Source of the DNA: Methanoregula sp.
GTDB taxonomy: Archaea > Halobacteriota > Methanomicrobia > Methanomicrobiales > Methanospirillaceae
Reading direction: 5' to 3'
Length of the DNA stretch: 9,182 nucleotides
Assembly (NCBI GenBank): GCA_030653335.1
Contig: JAURZP010000433.1
Span: forward strand, 1-9,182
The notes below the pieces were generated by a model. The model made no database searches. It had not been told where the DNA came from and was given only the letters and a program-made list of their open reading frames with translations. The position numbers and the translations under genes were made by a program. Numbering within the stretch: position 1 is the stretch's first letter; every line of letters begins with the position of its first letter. Below, piece after piece: positions 1 through 5,811 of this stretch.

Positions 1-1461
1 GGGTACCGTCATTACCCGGATGATGTTGTGGACAAATTCGTTTCGGCAGCGCATAAAAATGGTGTGGATATCTTTCGTGTGTTCGATGCCTTAAACGACA
101 TCAGGAATATGAAACGCTCGATGGATCAGGTAAAAAATGTCGGAGCGCACCTGCAGGGCACACTTTCCTATACGACAAGTCCTGCCCACTCCACCCGGAC
201 ATTCATCGATATGGCCCATGAACTCTATACGCACGATTGCGATTCGATCTGCATCAAGGATATGGCAGGGCTCATCATGCCGGCAGCAGCACGGGAGCTG
301 ATCACCGGCATCAAGAAAACGGTAGACATTCCGATATGCCTGCATAGCCATTCAACAAGCGGGGTTGCTCCGATGAGCTACCAGTCTGCAATTGATGCGG
401 GGGTTGACATACTGGATACGGCCATGTCACCCTTTGCCATGGGAACCTCCCAGCCACCAACCGAAAGTGTAGTGGCATCACTCATTGGCACCCCAAGGGA
501 GACCGGGATCGACTTGATCAAACTCCGTATCGTCCGCAATATCTGCATGCAGATACGGGAGAAATACGCGGGTTTGGTAAGTCCGATATCAGAGCGCGTG
601 GACAGTGATGTGCTCATCTACCAACTCCCTGGAGGGATGATCTCGAATCTGGTCTCGCAACTGCAGGAACAGGACGCACTGGATCGCATGGAAGAAGTGC
701 TGGCAGAGATCCCCCGAGTACGAAAAGATCTCGGTTACCCGCCACTTGTGACTCCCACCAGCCAGATTGTCGGAACACAGGCAGTCCTCAATGTACTGGT
801 GAATGGTCAGCGATACCGGAACGTGACAAAAGAGGTCAAGGACTATATGCACGGGCTCTATGGCAAGTCCCCGGCACCCGTAAGTGATGAGATCCGAACC
901 CTGATCATTGGCAATGATAAAGTTGTTACAGTCCGTCCTGCTGACCTGCTCGAACCTGCATACGAATCCATGAAAGCAGAGGCAGAAAAAGCAGGACTCA
1001 TAAAAAAAGAAGAAGATGTCCTGACGTACATCCTCTACCCGGCGATTGCCCCTTCGTTTCTCAAAGGCGAACGAAACAAAGAAGAGATTCCACAGAAACA
1101 TTCGGTTACAAAATCCACATCAGAGGTACCCAGTCAGATGGAGGTGGAGGTGGACGGAGAAGTCTTCTCAGTCCGCATTGTATCAGTAGGCGGCAGCAGC
1201 GTGAATGTGACAAGTGTTCTTCCTCAAAAGATTCCACGGGGAGAAGTCGCCGGCGGTATCAAGAGCAACATGCAGGGCATGGTATTGCAGGTGCTCGTCA
1301 GCCGCGGGGCAACGGTCAAAAAAGGAGACACCCTGCTCGTTCTTGAAGCCATGAAGATGGAAAATCCCATTCACACTCCGGTCGATGGCAAGGTGAGGGA
1401 GATCTTTGTCGATACCGGTGATGTAGTCCAGAACGGCGATGTGCTGCTGGTGGTGCAATGA
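1..1461 (+). CDS. pycB: Pyruvate carboxylase subunit B (carboxyltransferase + biotin carrier), 5'-truncated by window edge
   Basis: The reading frame is open from base 1 (GYRHYPDDVV...), so the gene starts before the window; 486 residues are visible. The subunit transfers CO2 from carboxybiotin to pyruvate, making oxaloacetate in the cytoplasm. The carboxyltransferase TIM barrel comes first, with FRVFDALND near residues 26-34, the likely carbamylated lysine K86 in CIKDMAG, and the metal-binding histidines H115 and H117 in LHSHSTSG. The conserved PYC/OADA domain follows (about 200-300). A linker then leads to a C-terminal biotinyl domain with EAMKMEN, whose biotin-acceptor lysine is K452 (codon at 1354). 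The last codon overlaps the pycA start as ATGA, which suggests translational coupling. Oxaloacetate decarboxylase alpha has the same domain order. The directly coupled biotin carboxylase, and no visible membrane decarboxylase subunit, argue for pyruvate carboxylase. Confidence 0.95.
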   Translation, partial: GYRHYPDDVVDKFVSAAHKNGVDIFRVFDALNDIRNMKRSMDQVKNVGAHLQGTLSYTTSPAHSTRTFIDMAHELYTHDCDSICIKDMAGLIMPAAARELITGIKKTVDIPICLHSHSTSGVAPMSYQSAIDAGVDILDTAMSPFAMGTSQPPTESVVASLIGTPRETGIDLIKLRIVRNICMQIREKYAGLVSPISERVDSDVLIYQLPGGMISNLVSQLQEQDALDRMEEVLAEIPRVRKDLGYPPLVTPTSQIVGTQAVLNVLVNGQRYRNVTKEVKDYMHGLYGKSPAPVSDEIRTLIIGNDKVVTVRPADLLEPAYESMKAEAEKAGLIKKEEDVLTYILYPAIAPSFLKGERNKEEIPQKHSVTKSTSEVPSQMEVEVDGEVFSVRIVSVGGSSVNVTSVLPQKIPRGEVAGGIKSNMQGMVLQVLVSRGATVKKGDTLLVLEAMKMENPIHTPVDGKVREIFVDTGDVVQNGDVLLVVQ

Positions 1462-2933
1462 AATTTTTTGAAAAACTCTTAATCGCCAACCGGGGCGAGA
1501 TCGCCATCCGTGTCATGCGTGCATGCCGCGAGCTCGATATTGAGACGGTTGCCATCTACTCTTCTGCTGACAAAAATGCACTGCATGTCAAATACGCAGA
1601 TGAGGCATTCCATGTCGGCGATGCCCATCCTTCCAAAAGTTACCTGAACATGGAGCGGATTGTCGACATTGCCAAAAAGAGCGGGGCCGAGGCCGTGCAT
1701 CCGGGATACGGGTTTTTAGCAGAAAATTACCGGTTTGCCAAACTCTGCCAAGATGAAAATGTCATCTTTGTCGGCCCGCGCTGGAAGACTATCAAAGCCA
1801 TGGGATCGAAGATCGGCAGCAAACAGATGATGCAGGATGCCGGTGTTCCGGTGATTCCGGGCACTGAAGGCGGGATAAAAAATACTGATGATGCAAAAAA
1901 GGTTGCCGCAGAGATTGGTTACCCGGTGATCGTCAAGGCAAGCGCCGGAGGTGGGGGCATCGGTATGCAGATTGTGCAGGATGAAAAGGCACTCGAAGAT
2001 GCCATCAATGCCAGCATGCGCATTGCCCAGTCTGCCTTTGGTGATGCCACAGTATTTATTGAGAAATACTTAGTAAAACCACGGCACATCGAATTTCAGG
2101 TGCTTGCCGATGAGCATGGCAATGCCGTTCATCTCTATGACCGTGAATGTTCGATCCAGCGCAGGCACCAGAAATTAATTGAAGAGGCACCCTCTCCGAT
2201 AATGACTACGGAACTGCTCGAGCGGATGTCCAAATCAGCACTTAAAGTGGCAGAAGCATCGGACTACACCAACGCCGGGTCAGTTGAATTTCTCTACAGT
2301 GAGGGGAATTACTATTTCATGGAGATGAACACCCGCCTCCAGGTAGAACATACGATTACCGAGTTTATCACAGGAATCGATCTGGTCAAGCAACAGATAG
2401 CAGTTGCAGCCGGTGAATCCCTTCCTTTTTGCCAGGAGGATATTTCTATCCGGGGTCATGCGATTGAATGCCGTGTCAATGCAGAAGACCCGCTCAATAA
2501 TTTTGCAGCGGATCCCGGTAAGATTATCCGCTACCGTTCTCCGGGAGGACCCGGAATCCGGGTGGATAGTGGTATCCACATGGGTTACACAATACCGGCA
2601 AATTACGATTCCATGATTGCAAAACTCTGCGCATGGGACAGTACCCGGGCAGAGGCAATAAAAAGGATGCGCCGCGCGATCTCTGAATACATTATTCTCG
2701 GCATAAAAACCACGCTCCCCCTTCACTATGCGATCATGAACAACCAGCAGTTTGTAAAAGGAAACACTCATACACACTTCCTGCAGGAGGAACATATCTT
2801 CGATACTCTTGAGCGGTATACCCGTGATGAGGAAAACCGGATGCAGACACTTGCGGGATCTTTTGAGCAGGGAAAAAAAGTTGCTGCAATAACTGTTGCA
2901 GTCAACCAGTACCTGCAGCGAAAAACGGAATAA
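1458..2933 (+). CDS. pycA: Pyruvate carboxylase subunit A (biotin carboxylase)
   Basis: This 491-residue subunit carboxylates the biotin on PycB using ATP and bicarbonate. Its length is normal for a stand-alone biotin carboxylase. The N-terminal fold opens with KLLIANRGEIAIRV and continues through EAVHPGYGFLAEN. The ATP-grasp centre has K160 in VIVKASAGGGG with the glycine-rich lid. The active-site string E289-M-N-T-R-L-Q-V-E297-H matches the biotin carboxylase signature, with R293, Q295, V296 and E297 where the family has its bicarbonate and biotin residues. The C-terminal domain (about 340-450) includes GHAIECRVNAEDP. The start codon lies inside the pycB stop (ATGA), preceded by a GGTGGTG ribosome-binding stretch within pycB. 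The gene order here is B then A. A propionyl- or acetyl-CoA carboxylase role is possible for the subunit alone but unlikely beside pycB. Confidence 0.95.
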   Translation: MKFFEKLLIANRGEIAIRVMRACRELDIETVAIYSSADKNALHVKYADEAFHVGDAHPSKSYLNMERIVDIAKKSGAEAVHPGYGFLAENYRFAKLCQDENVIFVGPRWKTIKAMGSKIGSKQMMQDAGVPVIPGTEGGIKNTDDAKKVAAEIGYPVIVKASAGGGGIGMQIVQDEKALEDAINASMRIAQSAFGDATVFIEKYLVKPRHIEFQVLADEHGNAVHLYDRECSIQRRHQKLIEEAPSPIMTTELLERMSKSALKVAEASDYTNAGSVEFLYSEGNYYFMEMNTRLQVEHTITEFITGIDLVKQQIAVAAGESLPFCQEDISIRGHAIECRVNAEDPLNNFAADPGKIIRYRSPGGPGIRVDSGIHMGYTIPANYDSMIAKLCAWDSTRAEAIKRMRRAISEYIILGIKTTLPLHYAIMNNQQFVKGNTHTHFLQEEHIFDTLERYTRDEENRMQTLAGSFEQGKKVAAITVAVNQYLQRKTE

Positions 2934-2952
2934 TGCACGTTTTAACGGTGCA
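2934..2952 (+). terminator. Hairpin just after the pycA stop
   Basis: TGCAC and GTGCA form an inverted repeat directly after the pycA TAA. The stem can extend inward with GTT/AAC if one G is bulged. T-rich sequence follows at 2959-2973. It probably ends the pycBA transcript, but the T-rich stretch is also the likely tRNA promoter, so the assignment is uncertain. Confidence 0.4.
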
Positions 2953-2960
2953 TCAGAACC

Positions 2961-2968
2961 TTTAATAG
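2961..2968 (+). promoter_or_regulatory. Putative TATA box of tRNA-Met
   Basis: TTTAATAG is preceded by the purine-containing AGAACC, a possible BRE. Archaeal transcription starts about 25-27 bp downstream of the TATA centre. That predicts a start near 2991, a few bases ahead of the mature tRNA 5' end at 3000. Confidence 0.4.
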
Positions 2969-2999
2969 TTTTTACGGCGTTTTCATTATGCAAATTTGT

Positions 3000-3115
3000 G
3001 CTGCGGTGGCCTAGCCGGTTAGGGCGCCAGACTCATAGGGTTTACAAGAACGTTTTTCATTGCGTTCGGACTTTGAGACATCTGGAGATCGGGGGATCGT
3101 AACCCTCCCGCAGCA
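3000..3115 (+). tRNA. tRNA-Met(CAU), elongator, intron-containing
   Basis: The acceptor stem GCTGCGG (3000-3006) pairs perfectly with CCGCAGC (3108-3114), and the discriminator is A3115. The D stem is GCCT/GGGC. The anticodon stem is CCAGA (3027-3031) with TCTGG (3081-3085), and the anticodon CAT is at 3034-3036. The variable loop has five bases. The T stem GGGGG/CCCTC contains one G-U pair. CCA is not encoded. A 42-base intron interrupts the anticodon loop after position 37, giving a 74-base mature tRNA. The initiator is excluded because the anticodon stem lacks its three consecutive G-C pairs. Ile2, which has a modified C34, shares the CAT anticodon and cannot be ruled out by eye, but an intron at 37/38 is typical of archaeal elongator tRNA-Met. 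The T loop is ATCGTAA rather than TTCRANY. Confidence 0.93.
3038..3079 (+). other. tRNA-Met intron with bulge-helix-bulge splice motif
   Basis: The splice substrate reads directly from the sequence. CTCA (3032-3035) pairs with TGAG (3074-3077) as the central 4-bp helix. It is flanked by 3-base bulges TAG (3036-3038) and ACA (3078-3080). The anticodon stem forms the outer helix. Archaeal endonuclease cuts between the second and third bulge bases, which gives exactly 3037|3038 and 3079|3080 and restores a seven-base anticodon loop. Inside the intron, GAACG (3048-3052) pairs with CGTTC (3063-3067) to form a hairpin. Confidence 0.9.
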
Positions 3116-3131
3116 TACCACTTTATTGCAG

Positions 3132-3138
3132 TTTTTTT
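3132..3138 (+). terminator. T-run terminator after tRNA-Met
   Basis: Seven consecutive T residues lie 16 bases past the mature 3' end, with no strong hairpin. This is the usual form of an archaeal intrinsic terminator. Confidence 0.6.
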
Positions 3139-3212
3139 CTTAATAACACGCTCATTTCTCATTCTGATTGGCAAATATGCAGTGAATTTTCACCATTTTG
3201 TTTTTATGGGGC

Positions 3213-3221
3213 GATATATTT
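3213..3221 (+). promoter_or_regulatory. Putative TATA box for the DUF350 gene
   Basis: GATATATTT is the best TATA-like element in this gap. A start about 25 bp downstream (near 3243) leaves a leader of roughly 20 bases that carries the ribosome-binding site. This supports the shorter start codon over the upstream in-frame ATG at 3182. Confidence 0.5.
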
Positions 3222-3255
3222 ATTTACCGTTTAATCAAACACCATGTGTTAATTC

Positions 3256-3261
3256 GGGTGA
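3256..3261 (+). promoter_or_regulatory. Ribosome-binding site deciding the DUF350 start
   Basis: GGGTGA resembles the archaeal Shine-Dalgarno sequence (GGTGA core). It lies four bases before ATG 3266 and only one base before ATG 3263, so 3266 is preferred. Confidence 0.55.
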
Positions 3262-3265
3262 AATG

Positions 3266-3766
3266 ATGCTTTTTGCAAATGTAGTTGTTGGATTGGCCCA
3301 GTTGGTTATTGCCATTATCTTTGCCGTTGTGGCACTGTATATCGGCTTTGCGGTGCTCAGTAAGATCACCAAAGATCTTAATGAGGAAAAGGAACTAGCA
3401 AAGGGAAATGTCGCAGTCGGTATCCTTGTTGCATCAGTCTTTGTTGCCATTGCGCTTGTTGTCCAGTCGGGCGTTTCCGGACTTTCCGTTGGAATCAATA
3501 AGGCCGTGAGCATGGGAATCTTATCTATTGATGGTCTGCTCGCAATCGGTATTGCATTCGTCCAGCTTATCCTTGGTATTGTTCTCGCTGTCGGGGCGAT
3601 CTACCTTGCACTCTATATTTTAGACAAACTGACAAAAGGCGTTGAGGAATTTGAGGAGCTTAAGAAAGGCAATGTTGCAGTAGCAATCGAGATGGCCGGT
3701 GTAATTATTGCCGTTGCAGTCATTATTCAGTCCGGTGTTATTGGCATCACTTCGGCAATAGTATAA
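3266..3766 (+). CDS. DUF350 family integral membrane protein (two tandem repeats)
   Basis: This is a 166-residue hydrophobic protein with about four predicted transmembrane segments. It contains two copies of the same unit, roughly residues 1-80 and 85-166. Each copy has a first helix (VVALYIGFAVLSKIT; AIYLALYILDKLT), an acidic/lysine-rich loop (NEEKELAKGNVAV; FEELKKGNVAV) and a second helix ending in QSGV (VVQSGV; IIQSGV). The KGNVAV motif followed by a helix ending in QSGV fits DUF350 (YjfL-like) proteins, whose biochemical function is not established. It has its own TATA-like box, Shine-Dalgarno sequence and T-run, so it is probably monocistronic. A longer ORF runs back to ATG 3182, but that codon lies upstream of the apparent TATA box. 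Confidence 0.85.
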   Translation: MLFANVVVGLAQLVIAIIFAVVALYIGFAVLSKITKDLNEEKELAKGNVAVGILVASVFVAIALVVQSGVSGLSVGINKAVSMGILSIDGLLAIGIAFVQLILGIVLAVGAIYLALYILDKLTKGVEEFEELKKGNVAVAIEMAGVIIAVAVIIQSGVIGITSAIV

Positions 3767-3768
3767 TC

Positions 3769-3778
3769 TTATTTTTTT
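3769..3778 (+). terminator. T-run terminator after the DUF350 gene
   Basis: TTA followed by seven T residues begins two bases after the stop codon. No stable hairpin is visible. Confidence 0.55.
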
Positions 3779-4232
3779 CGTACTCGGGTTATCTCATGGA
3801 TTTTTTGTATCATTTTCTTTGAGGCAGAGGAGAGACCATCAATGCAAATGACACTTCACAAATCAAAACTATTTGACTTGCCATGACCTTTTTATCTCAC
3901 CAATCAGTTAACTGCCGTTTTTCCCAACCCAACAACCCGTAGGTCATCTTAGTGACGATCGGTCTCCTAATAGCGTCTGTTAGCGTAAATTTTAAAACGG
4001 ATATATCCCCCGGCTTGCCTCAGATCCCACCAAAATAGCGAGTCCCCAAATCCGTGTGACGGAATTCCCCATTTTCTGCAACCTGAATCTGCTACGGCCA
4101 GCCAAAGAGCATCATGGGGTGAGCACCCTCACGACGGAGAGGCACTCCCGCAGGAAACCTCCCGACCCCATCCCCCACCATGGGATCAAAAGGTCATATC
4201 CGGTTCACGGGATCCGGAAACCCCCCGTTTTC
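3779..4232. other. Intergenic region between convergent genes, no convincing CDS
   Basis: No frame on either strand gives a protein I recognise or a start with a good ribosome-binding site. The region holds an AT-rich first third, two perfect 10-bp palindromes (CAGTTAACTG at 3905-3914 and GGATATATCC at 3999-4008), two TATA-like stretches (3888-3895 and 3986-3997), and a GC-rich stretch at 4021-4230 with several complementary segments. A small imperfect hairpin, TCCGG/CCGGA (4199-4218), lies near the end of the convergent mmp10 gene and could help terminate it. The length is large for a methanogen terminator region. Confidence 0.6.
4023..4187 (+). ncRNA. Possible structured RNA (nested complementary segments)
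   Basis: GATCCCA (4023-4029) is complementary to TGGGATC (4181-4187), and inside it ATGGGGT (4114-4120) is complementary to ACCCCAT (4165-4171). A local hairpin GGGT/ACCC (4117-4128) competes with the inner helix. GGAG/CTCC and AGG/CCT hairpins lie between. TATA-like sequence at 3986-4008 would place a start near 4016-4030 on this strand. It does not match RNase P RNA, SRP RNA or a C/D-box sRNA by eye. The pairing is read by hand, and both strand and boundaries are guesses. Confidence 0.2.
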
Positions 4233-5459
4233 TTAACTCCCGTATCGGTTTATCGTCTGGATAAGTTCGGCAAAGCCTTCCATCTCCATCGCGAGCACCT
4301 GATCGCGGGTCATACCCATGCTGGTTTCTGCATCCGCAGTCAACGTATCCGGCCCACGAATCACATCACGCTCCACACCATCTCCTGATAGTATTTCCTG
4401 CGCTTCAGGGTCAAACACGAATGCCCGCCCGGGGATGATAACCGCGCGTTCGAGAGCAGATATATTGAGGTGCTGAAGATCTGCTACCGTGATAAGACAT
4501 GCGATCTCCTTTTTCACTGGAACAACGGGAACTTTGGAGCCACAGGCAGAGAGGATTTTTTCAATATAAGGTGCTGCCACACTCCCGCTGACAACCGTTG
4601 CCCTCCGGTTTACATGTGGGAGTTTTTGGATCAGTTCCGTTTCGCTTATAATCGCAAATGGCGATCCAATATCCGGATCCCAGAGGGGTGTTCCGGAGAT
4701 TTTCATATCGAACTTCCCACTCAAATCCGCGATAAGATCCCGGAATGATTCAACAGTCTGAACCTGCTGATTTTTGATAATCGGACCATTTCCCAGGATC
4801 AAACCCTGTTCAGTTGCATTTGCAAACCGCATCAGGATTAATCCTTTTGCTCCACTGGCATCCAGCCATTCACATGTGTGTTCGAGTACCTCTCCATCAT
4901 TGATCCCCGGAAGGATAACTGCAGCCGCATATACATCAGCAGACTCACACAACCGTTCCACAATTCTTAACGAGGCTTCAGGAGTTGGATCATGCATGTA
5001 ACGCTTACGAAGAGCTGGGTCTGATGCAAAGACCGTAAACGATATTTCTGAAAGACCATTATCGATCAGGAGATCGGCAACTGCCGGATCATCCCAGCCT
5101 TTGCCGCTGGTATAGCCAATATGGAGCGGTGCCTCCATACTGCCAAGCAGTTCGATGAGTTCAGTGAAGCGGGGATAGCAGCTTGGATCGCCTCCCCCGC
5201 TGATGGTGATCCGATCGATCTCTCCTCTTTTTGTCTGGAGGTTTGCAAGAACTTCATCTGCGATGGTTTTAAGATCCTTAAATCCGCTGTACTCTTCCTT
5301 GACGCCGCGTGTGCAGTAATCGCATCCTTTTTTGAACGGGAGGCAATACCGGCATCCGAGGGGCTGGACACCCCTGACGTTTTTGAAGTAGCAGTATTCG
5401 CAGAACCCACGGCAGTTTATACCCGGACTTCCTCCGATGTCAACAGTCAGGTGTGCCAT
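4233..5459 (-). CDS. mmp10: Methanogenesis marker 10: cobalamin-dependent radical SAM McrA arginine methyltransferase
   Basis: This 408-residue protein has the family's usual length. Mmp10 installs the 5-C-methyl group on the conserved arginine of McrA, the large subunit of methyl-coenzyme M reductase, using SAM and methylcobalamin. The N-terminus TVDIGGSPGINCRGFCEYC contains the radical SAM cysteines C16, C20 and C23 (CX3CX2C). A second cysteine set, C36/C39/C46/C49 (CX2C-X6-CX2C), fits the extra iron site described for this family. GGGDPS (88-93) is the SAM-binding GGE-like motif. Y116 in HIGYTSGKG probably corresponds to the tyrosine reported to ligate the cluster. The C-terminal part (about 290-408) is the expected cobalamin/accessory region. 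The start at 5459 is chosen because family proteins begin just before V-D-I-G-G. A GGAG lies 16 bases upstream, too far for a normal ribosome-binding site. The gene stands alone, with no mcr gene in view. Confidence 0.93.
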   Translation of the reverse strand: MAHLTVDIGGSPGINCRGFCEYCYFKNVRGVQPLGCRYCLPFKKGCDYCTRGVKEEYSGFKDLKTIADEVLANLQTKRGEIDRITISGGGDPSCYPRFTELIELLGSMEAPLHIGYTSGKGWDDPAVADLLIDNGLSEISFTVFASDPALRKRYMHDPTPEASLRIVERLCESADVYAAAVILPGINDGEVLEHTCEWLDASGAKGLILMRFANATEQGLILGNGPIIKNQQVQTVESFRDLIADLSGKFDMKISGTPLWDPDIGSPFAIISETELIQKLPHVNRRATVVSGSVAAPYIEKILSACGSKVPVVPVKKEIACLITVADLQHLNISALERAVIIPGRAFVFDPEAQEILSGDGVERDVIRGPDTLTADAETSMGMTRDQVLAMEMEGFAELIQTINRYGS

Positions 5460-5486
5460 TTTCTAGTACTGATATCTCCGTTCTTT

Positions 5487-5507
5487 ATTGTATAATGTGT
5501 TTGCACA
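5487..5507 (-). promoter_or_regulatory. Putative mmp10 promoter with adjacent inverted repeat
   Basis: On the minus strand TTATACAAT (5495 down to 5487) is a good TATA-like box. A start about 26 bp downstream falls near 5465, leaving about six bases before the ATG, so the mRNA may be nearly leaderless. Abutting it upstream is the inverted repeat TGTG-TTTG-CACA (5496-5507), which overlaps the expected BRE and could be an operator. Confidence 0.4.
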
Positions 5508-5621
5508 TGAGCTTGCCGAGAGGGTGACATTACTTTCATGGCACATTATGGGAGATCTCTTTGGAAATTTCTTTGGAGAGGAATTTTCAAGAGCTCTTTC
5601 ACAACGGTGGCTGAGCACCAT

Positions 5622-5629
5622 CTTTTTTA
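5622..5629 (+). promoter_or_regulatory. Putative TATA box of tRNA-Thr
   Basis: CTTTTTTA is centred near 5626. A start 25-27 bp downstream would fall at about 5652, just ahead of the tRNA 5' end at 5655. The element is T-rich and not a close TATA match. Confidence 0.3.
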
Positions 5630-5654
5630 CGTTTCAATGATTATAGTATATGGC

Positions 5655-5727
5655 GCCTCAGTGGCTTAGTTGGCAGAGCGGCTGACTTGTAATCAGCAGG
5701 TCCCGTGTTCAAATCACGGCTGGGGCT
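5655..5727 (+). tRNA. tRNA-Thr(UGU)
   Basis: The acceptor stem GCCTCAG (5655-5661) pairs with CTGGGGC (5720-5726) with one U-G pair. The discriminator is T5727, as usual for archaeal tRNA-Thr. The D stem is GCTT/GAGC. The anticodon stem GCTGA/TCAGC carries loop CTTGTAA, with anticodon TGT at 5688-5690. The T arm is CCGTG-TTCAAAT-CACGG. It has no intron and no encoded CCA. No long T-run follows closely, so the 3' end may be set by RNase Z, and read-through into the downstream cluster is possible. Confidence 0.96.
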
Positions 5728-5735
5728 TTGGGACA

Positions 5736-5747
5736 TCAGGTACCTGA
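5736..5747. repeat. 12-bp perfect palindrome downstream of tRNA-Thr
   Basis: TCAGGTACCTGA is fully self-complementary. It lies nine bases past the tRNA 3' end and just before the AT-rich promoter of the sugar cluster. It may be an operator; with no loop it is a poor terminator hairpin. Chance occurrence is possible. Confidence 0.35.
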
Positions 5748-5760
5748 ATCTACAAAATAA

Positions 5761-5775
5761 AAATTTTAATTAAAT
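5761..5775 (+). promoter_or_regulatory. Putative promoter of the sugar-activation cluster
   Basis: An AT-only run (AAATTTTAATTAAAT) provides a TATA-like element. A start about 25 bp beyond its centre, near 5793-5797, would leave a short leader containing the GAGGGA ribosome-binding site. The exact box within the run cannot be fixed by eye. Confidence 0.45.
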
Positions 5776-5800
5776 TTTACATTGGATTTTAATAAAAAAA

Positions 5801-5805
5801 GAGGG
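5801..5805 (+). promoter_or_regulatory. Ribosome-binding site deciding the epimerase start
   Basis: GAGGG lies six bases before ATG 5812. An in-frame ATG at 5782 has no comparable site and would add ten residues ahead of the Rossmann fold, so 5812 is preferred. Confidence 0.65.
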
Positions 5806-5811
5806 ACTTTG

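Noticed and set aside
589..1101. 170-codon minus-strand ORF opposite pycB
   Set aside because: It is antisense to the PYC/OADA domain, and its Phe/Cys-rich translation is typical of a shadow frame.
2280..2993. 237-codon minus-strand ORF opposite the end of pycA
   Set aside because: It is almost entirely antisense to a strongly conserved pycA region. The Cys- and His-rich translation resembles no family and is a shadow of the real gene.
3000..3115. Initiator tRNA-Met
   Set aside because: The anticodon stem CCAGA/TCTGG lacks the three G-C pairs that mark initiators.
3182..3265. Upstream in-frame extension of the DUF350 protein
   Set aside because: The extension contains the likely TATA box, and the good ribosome-binding site lies just before ATG 3266.
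4056..4388. 110-codon plus-strand ORF overlapping the 3' end of mmp10
   Set aside because: About half of it is antisense to the confident mmp10 gene. Its protein is rich in H, P and R without recognisable domains, and no ribosome-binding site precedes it.
5497..5640. Small plus-strand frame starting with GTG (48 codons including stop), containing a GTG at 5524 and an ATG at 5548, ending at 5640 before tRNA-Thr
   Set aside because: The peptide is unrecognised, and the start codons lack a well-spaced ribosome-binding site. It overlaps the divergent mmp10 promoter and the likely tRNA-Thr promoter. It might be real, but nothing in the sequence supports it.
5782..5811. Upstream in-frame start of the epimerase
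   Set aside because: GAGGG sits at the right distance from ATG 5812, and the Rossmann fold begins immediately after it. The upstream ATG would add a lysine-rich stretch not expected in the family.
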